From Euptelea pleiosperma (lineage: Eukaryota > Streptophyta > Magnoliopsida > Ranunculales > Eupteleaceae), in contig CM068549.1 of NCBI GenBank assembly GCA_035048495.1, forward strand, positions 11,518,000 through 11,581,999: DNA of 64,000 nt. Reading direction: 5' to 3'. A model generated the notes under the pieces. The model was not told the DNA's origin. It did not search any database and saw only the letters and a program-made list of their open reading frames with translations. The first letter of the stretch is position 1, and the number at the start of each line of letters is the position of its first letter. A program made the position numbers and the translations under genes. Positions 22,327 through 36,000 of this stretch are shown piece after piece.

Positions 22327-25300
22327 CAGTCATCTACAATGATCGAAACCTCCGAAGTTGCAACATCTGGACTAACTAATTCCCCGAACTTCTGCATCCT
22401 ATCCTCGTACCCAATTCTCCATCCGACAGCGATAGGGTCAACATGTCTTGTCCAATTGACAGCAACATTTGGTATTGGACAGTTATCGTGCATCAAAAGT
22501 TGAACAAAATGATTGTTATAACGAAAGATATCGCTATTATCTTCCGTCGCATGAGTGGTTCGGGTGGTGAAAGTAATGGCAGATATGTCAACCACAGCCT
22601 GGATGAAAAATGAAGCAATACGATATTATAACAACTTGCAATGATATGACCCATTTCGGGTAAAGTCATCCAACACTTTGTCGGCGGAAAGATATCAAAA
22701 CAATCCAAACATTGTATGAGTTCAGTGACAGTCTGTTGGCCTCCGTATAGTTTGGCATAATAATCGGCATGAACTTGCAACTCTGCAATCATATCTTTTG
22801 ACCATAGGCCATTCATCTTCACCCATTCCCATAAGTGCCGCCACTGCTCGAAACCCACAATTCCCATCGCTACGAACATCTTTGATTTGTAATATGTAAT
22901 CCTTCAACCCTGTAGGCAAATCGCCAAGTATGGACTCTCGCCCAAGGAGGGATTCTCTTTTTGGCCAGATCTAGTGCGCATATGCTTCCTTTTTATTGCA
23001 AGTTTTTTTCTCTGTAGTCGAGTCTGTGATTGCTTATCTTCAATTGACAGAATCTCAAAAGCTGAAGGATCCCTCTTCGTAGATGATTCTGCCTGTGCAA
23101 GTCTCTTTGCCGATGGTGTTCTTGGTCTACCCCGAGTCGTGATCTTCTCCTTTGGCTCAAGTAATAAAGTAGAAGTGGGGTTCACGATATCCTTGAACTT
23201 TTTGAATAATTCATTTTTGCCACTCTCACTGCACTTGCCATATTTTTCAATAAACTGCTGCACTAGGGGCCCACATTCTAGAACCTCATTTGTGGGTACA
23301 TTGGAAAGCTTCATCTAGTGGGGATGGATAGACGACAAAGGAATGGGACGGTGTTCGCGCTTATATACGGCAATCTCATGTGCGCATGGTAACCCATGCG
23401 TGCGTCTGATAACACACCCATAAGCCTGGAGATCATCTGGGCCACATGACTCGGCTCGCTTTGCCTCATTGACTATTAATTCTAGTGCATCTAAAGAAAC
23501 AAAACCCGTCAACTCCTTACAGACCGCCACTCTATGCTTATGCTTCACAATGTTCAAGCTTCTCTCAAATGTGGCATTGATCTCAACATGTTGCAACTCC
23601 AGCAAAGAGTTGATGGCATCCCACGACGTATCGAACTTGACTTGTGATGTCATTAGATGTCTCTTTAGTTTGGCATGGGCACTCTCAGCTCTGTTGGTCG
23701 TGGTATTTCCAAAGTGGATGTTCTGATCAGTCCATGCTGCCACAAAACACTGTTTGTATTGTGTCAACCAATTCTCTTTCACGTATCGTACAACATTTGA
23801 GTATATGAGAACTCGATCTCAAATGAATCCAGACGGTCTTTGTAGTCCTCCTCCGTAGAAGACAAGACTAGGTCATTCCACTTCGAGATAAATTGATCCA
23901 ATGCCTCTTTTCTTCCAAACATTTTTTTGCACCTTGATAATATATTCCTTGATATGTGGAAACGACATAGAAAGTTTCGTACTTCTGGGAATACTCTCTT
24001 GCATGCATTCATTAGAGCCAACTCTCTATCTGTCACAATAATTGAGGGTAGGGCTTCAGAGTTGAGAACTGACTTTAAATTTTCCAACGCCCAAACAAAA
24101 TTTTCCTCTTTCTCCGGCCTGAAGGTAAACAAAAGCGATGGAGTATGTCATATTTGTTGATGTGATCCCAACAATCTCTAACAATGGCAACCGATACCTA
24201 TTTGTTTTGTAAGTGCAATCCATAAGCCACACAATGGGGAAACAATTGGCAAGTTGTATGCACTCTGGATGTGCCCAAAGTAAATCTGTAACCAACAACG
24301 TATCAGAATTCCTATGCCTTTGCACATACTGATATTCCTCCAACTTCTTCATCAATTGTTGCATTTCAGTTCTTCCAGCTGCTTCTATACGTCTAAAACT
24401 CACTTGAGCATTGTAAATTATTTTCATTGTCGATGCATTGTTGGGGTCTCTCCCTTTCAAGACATTAAGAATCGACTTCGGCTTTACACAACTTTTAGCC
24501 ATATCTGCCAACATGTGCTTTTTATCATTGTTGAGCCTCCCAACAAATGAATGACCCTCAAAATGATGTGCAAGTGCATTATTGTGGAAGCCACATACCA
24601 CTTGAATCATCGATTGATCATCTATAGGCATCTTTATACCTTTTAGTATGAAAGGACACCCACACCTTTTTGTTCCAGTGTGTCGAACTGGAAATTGCTC
24701 TTTCAGTGTTGTTTTTCTAGCATCCCTGTACTTTCCACCCCTCTCACAACCAAAAGTAGTTCTAGGAGTCCTTTTGGAAATATCTGCTCTCTTTATGGCA
24801 ATAACGGAACCAACTACTTTCCCACTGTCTCTAACCCATTTGATCATGTCGTCACGACTGTAGAAAACCTAAAAATCAAATTACAATACATGAATATTCA
24901 TTCTAACAAAAAGAGAAGATTCAATTATTCAATTGCACTGAACATACCGTATTAGTTGTAAATTGACCCGTCAAATCCAAATATTCAGATGGTTCTACTT
25001 CTTCACTGACAAGTTTCATTTCCTACAATAATACATTAAACACAATAAGTATAAAATCATTTATTAGATAAGTGTGAGTTTTTGAAATTTGACTTCACTT
25101 ATCATGAGGCTAAGAATGTTAGAATAAAGTGAGGTTAATGTTGGAATAAAGTGAGGTTTGTGAAGATGGTTTCCATTGTATGAACAAGGTTTTAAATTTT
25201 AGTTTTAGTAACCATTTTGGTTTTGGTAACCATTTCGGTTTTGGTCCAAAACCGATATTTCGGCCAAAATTTCAATTAAATTCTAATTTTCGGTTGGTTT

Positions 25301-25451
25301 TTGCTTTAAAAAGCTATATTTCAGAGATTTCGGTCTTCAACAAAATCAAAATTTCGGCGTTTCGTTCTAAATTTAAAACCTTGACTCTGAACATCTCCAT
25401 TTGAAAGATGTGGAATGAGAACAATGTTGGAATTGTTCTTACCTCAGCCAT
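22327..25451 (-). pseudogene. Mutator-like (FAR1-type) transposase fused to an OTU-like protease domain, decayed
   Basis: Domain order on the minus strand: FAR1-type zinc finger (FGCERGGKYR, CGCPF, VVCGFHNNALAHH; about 24750-24550); MULE transposase core with DCTYKTNRYR (Asp codon 24218-24220), VTDRELALMNA (Asp near 24030) and TTNRAESAHAKLK (Glu near 23686); SWIM zinc finger CVIRRTHGLPCAHE (about 23375-23420); and an OTU-like cysteine-protease domain with DGNCGFRA (Cys near 22859) and NNHFVQLL (His near 22511). A spliced start is plausible: a three-codon exon at 25443-25451, an exon at 24948-25022 and a 79-nt GT-AG intron at 24869-24947. Damage: frameshifts near 24118, 23805, 22930, 22810 and 22560, and TAG at 23315-23317. 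The single large gene is clear; the exact 5' exons are inferred. Cut-and-paste transposase is the family role. OTU domains cleave ubiquitin-like modifiers, but the role here is unknown. Confidence 0.9.
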
Positions 25452-26055
25452 CCTTTAATGATTCCCTTTAACTATTGGAGAGAGGATGTGGGCAACAACT
25501 CAAGAGATGATGAGCTTTGAGAGAGGGAATAGGAGAGAGGGAAGAAGTCGTCGGCGTCAAGGGGAGAGGGCAGAGGTCGCCGGTGTCAATGGAGCCCTCC
25601 CTCTCAACTCTCACAAACCAAAGAGGGAAGAGAGGAGAGAAATGGGAAAATGGGGTGCTTTTTTTCATTCCCTCCCTTATAAGGGAGGGTATTCTCGTCC
25701 AAGAGAGGGATGTATTAGGTGCTTATAGATTTTTTGGGGTGCAAATAAAACTACCCATTAAAAAAACGAAAGAAACAATAGTTGGGAATTTAAAGATGTT
25801 TAGAGAAATTTTAGGAATAAGAATTTTTTATTTTTTTGTATGGGAGAGGAGTATTCAATGAGCTGCAAGAACTTAACCAAGAGTTTAGGAGAACACTTCT
25901 AGCATTTTTATCCTCCTAGAACTTAACCCATTAGGAATAATGATGACTTAACAAGAGTTTTCTATAGGATTGGAAGATTGGACCAATAATTGTGACTTTA
26001 GGAGAACATTTGTTTGTGAGTTTTGCAATCCGGATTACATTTAAAAATCAATCAC
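25452..26055. other. Upstream region of the transposase gene and spacer
   Basis: GA-rich 25455-25680, then CCCTCCCTTATAAGGGAGGG near 25670, a palindrome containing TATAA that could serve as a minus-strand promoter. The rest, to the ATCAC flank of LTR A, shows no gene. No terminal inverted repeat was recognised. Confidence 0.4.
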
Positions 26056-27118
26056 TGATAATAAGGGTTTTCAGTGTCGTTAGATCGGAAACCTTAAATT
26101 TCAACAATATTTGTAAATTTTTCCGATTTGGTTCACTTAATCTGCAAAAATGCAGACTTGCACAGTGGCTTGTGTCGGATATCGTCCGCACTCGGGATTA
26201 GTTAGCACAATAAGAAACAAGAATAATCAGAAAATGCTTTGAATAAATGGAGTGAGAATGGTGATGTGATTGATGTTAAAACATTCTTGAATTGTGGTTC
26301 CGGATAGATCTAAAAGCAATATAATAATGCAAGACAATTAACTATGAAATGGAAATCAGCAAAATTAAATAAAGTAACTTTTATTCATAATAAACGGATC
26401 TACAATGCTTTTAAATCAAATTATTGACAAGAATTAAAATTAAAGTAAAAAATAATTTAAGTAAGCTAGAGAGAAACAGATAGGTAGAGAGAATAAGATA
26501 GAGAGAGAAAATGGAAGAGGGAATGTTAGAGAGAAAGTGAAGACTAAAGACCTAGAGAGAGTAAGAGAGAAAAATTAAGTGAGAGAAGAAAATACAAAAT
26601 TAGAGAGATAGGTAGAAAGAGAATTTCTTACCCACTTACCAAGACTAACAAACATTGAAGAGAACCAGCCATGTGGTACAATGAGGAGGGTAGTCCAACA
26701 TGGCTATGGTAGTCTTGGTTCGTTATTTACAGCGTGACCGTGAAGGTGGAGGGATCGTGAAGACGTTGGCCATGAAGGTTGAGGGTTGTAACCAGTGCAA
26801 TAGCGAGAATATGGGAGGCCTGTGAATTGCAGTTGAAGGTAGTGCAGCGTGAAGAAGAACTAGGTTATTAGGGTGAGAAAATGAAAAAAAAGAGAAGATG
26901 ATGTTGGGTGTTAATTCCACGTGATGAGCTTTGGTGGAGAATGCAGCACAGAGAAGTAGAAGAAACCAGTGGTGGTCTGGTGAGAGGGAGGAGGATAAGG
27001 TTTTTTAGCTTGGTTGCAGATTGTTGCTGGTGGCAGCAATGGTGGAGAAGACACCATTAGTGTAGATCTGGTAGTGGTTACATGGCGGAGGAGAGATCAA
27101 ACACGGCCTGGAAAAATT

Positions 27119-27145
27119 GGCCGGAGTTGCAGACCTGCAACTCCG
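27119..27145. repeat. Family palindrome in LTR A
   Basis: GGCCGGAGTTGCAG followed by ACCTGCAACTCCG. A shorter version, GGAGTTGCAGG + TTTGCAACTC, lies at 27458-27478. Confidence 0.85.
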
Positions 27146-28224
27146 ATGAAGGAGAAGAAGAAAAAAAGAAAAGAAAGAACTTACCATGTCTCGTAGGGGT
27201 TGCAGCACAGTTGCATGCTTGCAACGAACAGGCAAAGGTGGTGCACAACGTTGAGGAGTCCAGACGGACGATGGTGAGAAGAGGGAGGTGGTAGCGGTGG
27301 TGATGTAGAGGTGACCGATGGAAGGTGATCTGCACGTGGAGGCGGCGAGGTTGCAGACCAGCAACAGACCCGCAAGCTTGTGGGCTACTGGAACGTCGAC
27401 AATCTGGCTCACTAGCAGGTATATCATAGAATGCTTGGCAAGGGGCTTGGTTGAATGGAGTTGCAGGTTTGCAACTCTAGAAACCGTAGGTTTAAGGGAG
27501 AGAGAGAGACATTGAAGAAGGATTGGTTGTCACATAGCAGCCTCTTCCACTTTAACTTTAGAGAGAACTGGGACTGAGAGGAGAGGGGTAGTTGCTTGAG
27601 AGAAGAAGGGAGAAAGGAAAGTGAAAGGGGAAGGAACCGACCTCTTCTTTTTGGGTAGGTTTGTTAATATAGAAAGAGAGATAGAGGGGGGAAGCGAGAA
27701 ATTTGTGGGATAGAGAGAGTGGGTAGGAGAGAGAAACAGGAGTTAAAGTTTATCTTTGAGTTGGTCATGAGTATCTAAAATTGTGGGAGTGAATGGGTTT
27801 TATTGGTGAAGATTGCCACAAGGGCAGCGAGGTGGCAGGCCTTGGGGTCCATTCAAGTACCGTGTGGAGACTAGTAATGGGCCAATGGGCTAAGAGTTGG
27901 TATTGGCCGCGGGAGTCCACAAATGGATTGTAGATGTATGGCCGTGGGCCGTTGGATGGGCAAACATGTTAGTGGGCCATCATTAAAGGCCCTTGGCCTA
28001 TATGATTAGGCCATGGGCCAGAGAATATTAGGCCCAAGAAAATGCCATATGTCGGCCAGTGGATGTGTGGCTCGTGGAATAGGTGGGCCAGTAGGCCAGT
28101 AGGATAATGGGCCATGAGAGAGTGGGATATATGAGTGGGCTATGTGTGCCATAAGAGATATTATATGATGTTGGGCACAAAGTAACTGGCGAGAGGTATA
28201 AGGTGAAATTAGGGGGGCGATGTG

Positions 28225-29311
28225 TAGGGCTGCAACTTGGGCGGGCTCAACCCGAGCCCGATGGGTTGAACCCGACATTAGGGTTGGGTTGGGTTAACCC
28301 TTTTAGAACTTGGGTTGGGCTTGGGCTGGATTTTTGGTAACTCGATCAAATTGGGTTGGGTTAGGGTTGAGGCTTGGCCCAACCCGACCCAACCCGAACC
28401 CGACTTACTATATATATATAAATTAGTTTTGCGTCAGGATCGGGGGACAACAATTTCATACAACATTTTTGACAACAATTTTGACGTACCCACATGGAAG
28501 ATGAATCAATAGCTGATTTTTGGTGAGGATGATCTCCTCATCATATAGATCACCCGTACAAAAAAATCATCTTATTCTGAAATTAACCCCATCAAATGTG
28601 GTTTTCAAGTTAACGATAAAAGTAAACGGTTCATAATTCTTCAATTTGTAAACCAGTCTACGAATGTCAGATTGATTTGAAGTTTTGTGAGGGTGATCTC
28701 CTCACTATAGAGACCATCAATTGTAAAAAAATTGTTGTCCCCCGATCCTAACCCATTAGTTTTACAGACAAATATCCACACTACATTTTGGCAAATGCAG
28801 CAACCCATGGATGTTTGTCCTTAGTAACTACAAACTTTGTGTGATATTACCAAATGTCATTGAAACTATATTTTGGCATTTTATGTGATCGGTTGATAGT
28901 AAAATATCGTGTTTTTCTCCAACGATTGTTTTTGGTATTTCTTTACTAACTTTTATCATGCACTTGAGTTAATGAACTTTTCCGTTATTATGAAAATATC
29001 ATGTTCTCTTTTACGAGCTTTGGAAATGAAGTTATGCTATTATTTAATGGTTAGCACAACGGCTATTGTATTGACCGATAAATTATTTTAATATGAAAAA
29101 ATTCAACAATATTTTCAAATAATAAAAAAATTAAGAAATTGACCAACCCGATCAACCCAACTAACCCGACCCAACCCGATAGGGTTGGGTTAGGGTTGGA
29201 AAATCTAGGCCCGACCTTGGGTTGGGTTAGGTTAGGGTTGACAGCCTTTAAGGTTGGGTTGGGCTAGGGTTGACCTCCAACCTGACCCAACCCGCCCAAG
29301 TTGCAGCCCTA
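28225..29311. mobile_element. hAT-type element, right copy
   Basis: Same 21-bp inverted repeats and 8-bp duplication GCGATGTG (28217-28224, 29312-29319) as at 739-1827, with a 2-bp shorter AT run inside. The nested inverted-repeat element is at 28437-28748. Confidence 0.92.
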
Positions 29312-29549
29312 GCGATGTGCCGTCAGGTTACAGGATGGTGAGGATAGATGGTTAAGATTAGATCGATCAAAGATTTAGAGAAGATGATGAAGATCTAATA
29401 GTTGATCGGATGGTAGACATGTAGAGATCAGGATAGATCTAGGACCATAGGATCTAATGGTAGGATGAGATGTTAGGGTTTTGAGAGATGGAGAGAGAAT
29501 TAGAAGAAACGTGAGAGAAAATAATACAAAAATAAAGAGAAAAGAGCTG

Positions 29550-29617
29550 GCAGAGGGTCTTGAACCCTGGTCTTCAATATGTTCTTCACTTAAGCTTCAC
29601 CAGTAGAGCAGGCCATC
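29550..29617 (-). other. tRNA-like block, LTR A right copy
   Basis: Identical to 2066-2133. Confidence 0.6.
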
Positions 29618-30067
29618 ATTTCTTGTCAGTTGATGTGGCTTTAAATGCTTTGTTCATTCTCTTGGTCATCGGCTCTTCCGTTCTCTTGGTTCTTTGGACT
29701 GGCATGTGCGATCCTCTGGCTTGGCCCATACTTGGCTTGTATCTTCTTGTCATAGCATGTTGGCTCTTTAAGTGTTGATATCACGCATCAGTAGTTGATC
29801 ATGGGCCCGTCAGTCTCGAGAATCGTCTGATCGGGTTTCCTGCGAGAGAAAAAGCGCGCAATGAGATTCAACTAAAACGGCTTGATACTAGATTATCCGA
29901 AATGCGTATATTTCATGTAAATAGTCAATTTTCGTCTAAATAATGTGTCCTACGCAATGGAAAAAATTCTTACATGAAAAAGTAAAGAAAAGAGAAGTTT
30001 TACGTAGGAGAATGTGACATTGCCAAAAGGATAATGGCTTAAAATAAGCACTTTTGAGCGAATATCA

Positions 30068-33000
30068 ATCACATAATGAGAAACTAATCTTGCAATTGCA
30101 ACTAGGATCCTTATAAAACAGAAATTCAAGTTACTTAAATTACCCATATCACGAAATGAAGCCAGTCCCATGAAAATCCATCAACATAACAAAACAAAAT
30201 TTATAAACCAAGTAACATAATATCTAAAACTATATATCATGTACTGAGAAACTAATTCTCCAATTGCAATCAGAATACTTATAAAATAGAAAATCAAGTA
30301 ACTCACATGATTGATTCCCTAATCGTAGGTGTGACCTTCCATTTAGAAAATTTGATCAAATCGTTGTAATAACACTCGGGCACCATGGTGTAAAATATCT
30401 ATATTTCTTGTGCAGCAATGGATCTATGGCTATTAGCTCTCGGACACCGTCGTGTAAAAGAGAAGAGAGATAAAGGCAGGTTTTAAAAATAAATGGTTGT
30501 AATGATTCATTTTGGAAATAGAATAATAGAAAGGAGCAAAGAAGGTAGAGAAGATGGAGAGATTTTAGGAGTGAAAAGATAAACTTTTGGAGATGGAGTT
30601 CAAGAAAGAGATGGAGTTTAGGAGTTGAAGGAGAGATGTTTTGGGTAATTAATACATACTAGGAATGGAACTTATATTATAGAATATAAAAGGTTTTTTT
30701 TATTTATGGTAGGAGAGAGAGAGACATATTGAGAGTTGAGAGAAAGTCAAGGGTATTTTTGTAAAGTTAAAAAAATTTGGAGAGAGTGGCACTTCAACAG
30801 GGTCGAGCTTTAGTATAGATAATAGTTGTGACAATGTGTTGCAATATTACTACAATATAGCTTCATGTACTACTTACCACCAAGGAGTGGGCTAAACATC
30901 CATGCTGTCAATGGGCCTAGAGTGTAGCGGTGAGTAACAAAAGTCGTTATACCTGACACCTTTGGCGTTAGATTTAGCTTGTTACATCTTCTTCATAAAA
31001 TAATTCATGTAAACTATATATATACAAGTCTGATCCCCAAAGTATGAGGTTCCCCTCCAAAAATGCCAAGTGGCCTACTCTTTAGGGCCCACATATTCAT
31101 GCGTGTTTGCTTCACTTCTTGATGGATTCATACAGCAAAAATCAGTTTAAGTATCGAATAGTTCCACGCAATATACTAAACTTTTAAGGCGTGAGACAAG
31201 GCGTTAAACTTTCAGGCGAACAAAAAACATCTATAGAAACAAATAAGGACGGTTGTCCTCACTTAAGTAGTGGTTGAGATCAAGCATACTGCAATCAATG
31301 GTTGAAATCCTTTCCTACCGAATCTATTTTAGCGCTTTTTTCCCACCTAATACATCACCTACTCTCTCTTTCTCTCTCTATCTCGTGTGCGCGCGCTAAG
31401 AAGAACCAGACAAAGAAGATCGTCTTCACTTCTCCAAGAGCGTCCTCAGGATTCTCCTAGAAAAACCAGATGAAAAAGACCAAGCGAGCTAATTGTGATC
31501 ATTGTTTTGGGGTACTCACCTAGCTTCATCAGATCGTCTTTATCCGATCGTTCTTTTCAATTTTGCACCAGACAAAAAATGCAACTCAAAGTAGATCATC
31601 TTCATCTCTTCATCTAATGAGGTATTCTTCTCCTTTCCAAACCTCGCTTGACTCTCATGCTTCTCCATCTCAAAACCTCTCTAAGCTCCTCACATACTAA
31701 CCCCTGAAACCCTGAACCATTTTATTGGAGTTAGTAAATTCTCGAATTATACACGAAATGTTCGAATTATCCAAAAAAAAATGAACCAAACAACGTCCTA
31801 TTCAAAGGTTTGGTAAAATTCACACATTTTTGAACATGATCGAATTATTCTCGAATAATTCATGGACTTTTGTGAATTATTCAAATTCCCACATTATTTA
31901 GTTTTAAACATGAAGTTCATTATATAAGAATAAATTGTCAAAATTTTATGGATTTTTTGTTTTTATTTATTTTATATTATTTTTGCCAAATATTTGAACC
32001 TTCTTTTAAATGACAAACCTAAATTGTACTCGAACATTTCTGTACCACATTTTTGCCGCACTCCAAATTTCTAAGTAAGGTTTTTTCCATCGGTTGAGGG
32101 TGATTTTCAAGTTGATTTTTGGGGGTTTCTAACCGTCCAATTTGACCATTATTTTGGGAAGCTCAGATCAACCATCGTTTAGTGGTTGAGGGTGATTTAC
32201 AAGTAGATTTTTTGGGGGTTTCTAATTGTTGATTCGAGCTCTATTTTGGGGTACTCAAATCCAAAGCCTAGAAAGCCTCAATCAGGCTTAGATTGGTGGT
32301 TTTTAATCTTCATATTTGAGCATTATTTTGGGGTACTCAGATCCAATGCTTGGAAACCACCAATCAGTTGGATTATTGGCCAAACCTCAGCCTAATTTTT
32401 CTCATCTGAAACCTTCCATTAGTGACTGATTTCATTCAGGAGGTTTCTAACCGTCGGATTTGAATATTATTTTGGGGTACTAAAATCCAATGCTTAGAAC
32501 CACCATTCAAGCTGATTTCTTACATATTGGTAGTTTCTAACCATCCAATTTGAGTTTTTCCATTTTAATGTGAGCATTGTTTTGGTGTCACGCCCTGAAT
32601 TTTGGCACTCGAGCCCGACCCGAATGCCTGTGGATCGACCCATTTACTCGAAATTCAGGGTGTAAAAATAGTTAAGGGGAATAGAATTTCACAATTTACC
32701 ACAAGATATCGGTAGATCGAAATTTACTAAGTTCTCAAAATCATAATCTCTGGTAGCGAAGTCATCTATGACACACAAAGTCAAATATAAACATAATATC
32801 AAAGAACTACGAATCATGATTTGCCAAAAGGTCTCATCTATTCCACGATCCAAATAATATAAAGAAATGCATTTATTACATGAATTTACAAGCAATATAA
32901 TAAAATCAAAGTCACTAATAATGTTCTTTTCATGGTTCGGCTCATGCTCATAGGGTCGTATGTTGCATCGTCTATTTCGTCCACTGGTTGTAGTTGCTTC

Positions 33001-36000
33001 TCATACCCTGCTTCGTACGTCTCGGTCTCACCTACATCTGAAAATATGGTTGTAGGAGTGAGCCAAGCGCTCACTTGAGTTTTTTCATCCGAACATGATT
33101 CAAATAATACCAGATATACGAACATGTTCACATAATTAAATTGTCAAACAGTAATATCATGGTCATAATGAATGCATGAACAATTAATCACAACCCGCAC
33201 ATAGGGTCTCATTCTTCACCCATACAGAGGATCTTCTCAGGATTTTTGAGTCTTTCACCCTGGAGAACTCACTCCCAACTTGCTTTATCACTTTTGAATC
33301 GGAAATACAATACATGCCTTCATATATATAGAAAATTACTGAAAATATAAATATCCACGCAGGGAATCTGTCACGCCCCGAATTCGGGTGTCTAAACCCA
33401 ATCTAAATGCCTGTGGGTCAACCTGTTTACCCAAGATCCAGGGTGCTATAAAAAGAAAGAATTTGAAACACTCTAAAATAATTTAAAATATTTTGTAAAT
33501 TAAAATGTTCCTTTAATTTTTTTTTATATGGTAAAACACTAATTTAGTGGGTTGGGAGAGTAGCATTGAAGAAAAACTAGGTTATGGGTATTCTTGAGTA
33601 TATACATAGGTTCAACGATTTAGAAAATAGTCCATATCTTTCAAACGTAGTATAATTTCACCATTTGGCCTATGCTATTTGAAGGGTCTCGTCGAGATCT
33701 TCAATTTTCCCAGAAATAGTTGAGGGCCAATTCGGCTTCTATAAGTGGGAAAACACGTTCTGTTTTCTAACAGTCGCTAATCCTATTTTGCAGCCCTTTA
33801 ATTACAGCCAGTTAAAAATATTCATAAAATATTTTAGAAGTTGGATTACATAATTTCGGACTTAAATCAGATTATAAGATCTTAGGCCTGAAAATTGGGT
33901 TTGAAGGCAGTACTGTCAATTTTTCTGATTTCTTGTCCTCAATCTCTTCATCCGTTGTGGCGAATGACTCATTGATCTTACCTATAGAGTAAGTCGGTTG
34001 GAAACCGTCAGCGATGATGCCCAGTAATTCCACTTGTACCATGGTGTACATACGAATATGTGTACAGACATAAACAATAAATGATCACGGTAAAGATGTT
34101 ATCAATAGTCATGAAGAATGACATAAGAATAATGCACCATCAAAATGATTAATTATTGGAGTTTCCACTTTTCGCTTGACCCGACCAACAGGAGGTTTTT
34201 AAATCAATCCGGCCAACAGATTGACTGTTGATCTGACCAACGAAAATAAGTATAAGCTGACCAATGGTCGAAATAGTAGACCGGCCAACGGTCAAAATAA
34301 TGGACCAACGATCAAAAAATAATTTTCTTTTTCATATTCTCATTCAGTCATCGTAAGGTGATGATGAAAATATATGGATGATCATAGAAAATAATATTAT
34401 AAAAAAAGTCGCATTAACATAGTAATAAACATAGTTGAATTTTATATCAAAAGAAGCGCATTTAGTTATAGATCAACATAGTTTAGAACAAGATCAATCA
34501 CATCATGTTGAGGTTCATTGATTCACATAAACAGAATCAATACAATCATAGCACCACAATAAAAATGCACCAATGAACACAAATTGAATATGAAAATAAT
34601 TTATTCGTGTATGGTACTTACATTTTCTTCTTCTTTCTTGACTTGAGCACTTTTTTTTCAATAATGGAGGAGAACTAGTATTTTTTAGAGAAATTTTAGT
34701 TAAGACATTTTTTTTTACTATTGGGGCTTTTTCAGTGTTGTCCAAATCTTTCATTAATTTGCTAAAAATTAAAGATGTTTTATAACAAATCTTTAGTAAT
34801 TCTTTTTATGTCATTCTTTTAAAAGTAAGTATTCTTTCAAATTAAATAATTATTTAATATAAGTTAGTAAGTTTTTATTAATTATTTAGCAATGAATTAT
34901 TTTTAATGTTAGAATTTTCTATTTACTTATTATTACAAAGTTTCCAAGAATGAAGAGTACTGAGAATCTTTCTTTAATGACTTAATTATTGAATTTTGTA
35001 TAAAAATATTTCTTGACATGTCAAATAGTTAAATGTTGATTTCTATTTAGGATTGATGTTTTCAAGTTGTCATATCAATTGCCTAAAGTGTAGAATTTTT
35101 AGCTAAAATCATTAAAGGCAATGATGTGTTATACTATTACTAAAATTAAGCCATGATTAAAGGTTTCCAAAATTTTAAATTTTTTACACTTAATTTTTTT
35201 AAAAGATAAAAGAAGTATTGTACCTTACCAAGCATGGAATACAAAATATTTATTATAAATTGAATTGGATCATTTACATTATTAGGATGATGTGTCATTT
35301 CCATGTTTTATTTAATTAGTTAATTTATTAATTTTAGAAAAATACTTATCTTCACTTATTATTACTAATACGCCATTATTATACCTTATATGAACTTACA
35401 CACCAGTTATATGGTTTACAAGAAGTGTACCCTATCACAAATATTCTGTAAGGTCTACTCCAACACAATTTAATTATAAAAACTATTTAATTACGCGCGA
35501 ATTCACTTATAGAGTTAATTAGTGCATTATAGATGTTCAATCAAAGAGACCCTAATATTACCATTCTATTATCTGAATTTTTCTTGCTGAAATCCTTAAG
35601 TAAAAAAATTTGCTAGTAAATAACCAAATTATACTTATAAATTATATTAATACTCTGAATAAAAGTTCAAGGTATTACAGGATCTCTAATACGAAACAGA
35701 TATAATCCACATAGGGGATCTCTAATTTAAAATCGACTATCAATAACAGTTTAACAATAAATACATGCTTCCAAGTTCATGACTAGTATTGAGAAAATCA
35801 TGAGAACGGTACCTACCTTTGATCGCTTTTTCAAGATTTCACATCAAATTTTCTAATCGGCCCTCTTCGCGTAATTTCAACTCAAGATTATTGAACCTTC
35901 AATTTTTATGAAGGAGTTAGAAGTATGCTTGTCAAAAATAAAATTCTAAAACTTGAATTGGTTCTACAGGGTCATTAGAGTCAATGTTATCCTCGCCTGA

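Larger units (their letters stand above)
26056..30067 (-). mobile_element. Athila-like solo LTR A, right copy, complete
   Basis: Plus-strand ends TGATAATAAGGG and GAGCGAATATCA, with the 5-bp duplication ATCAC at 26051-26055 and 30068-30072. Without the hAT insertion (28225-29311 plus 8 bp) the LTR is about 2.9 kb. The U5 block is near 26170-26205 (with a small deletion), palindromes are at 27119-27145 and 27458-27478, and the tRNA-like block is at 29550-29617. The part from 27491 on also belongs to the right duplicate. Confidence 0.92.

Noticed and set aside
25180..25400. Small plus-strand ORF in GGTTTTGGTAACCATTT-rich sequence
   Set aside because: Low-complexity repeat inside the likely first intron of the transposase gene, on the opposite strand.
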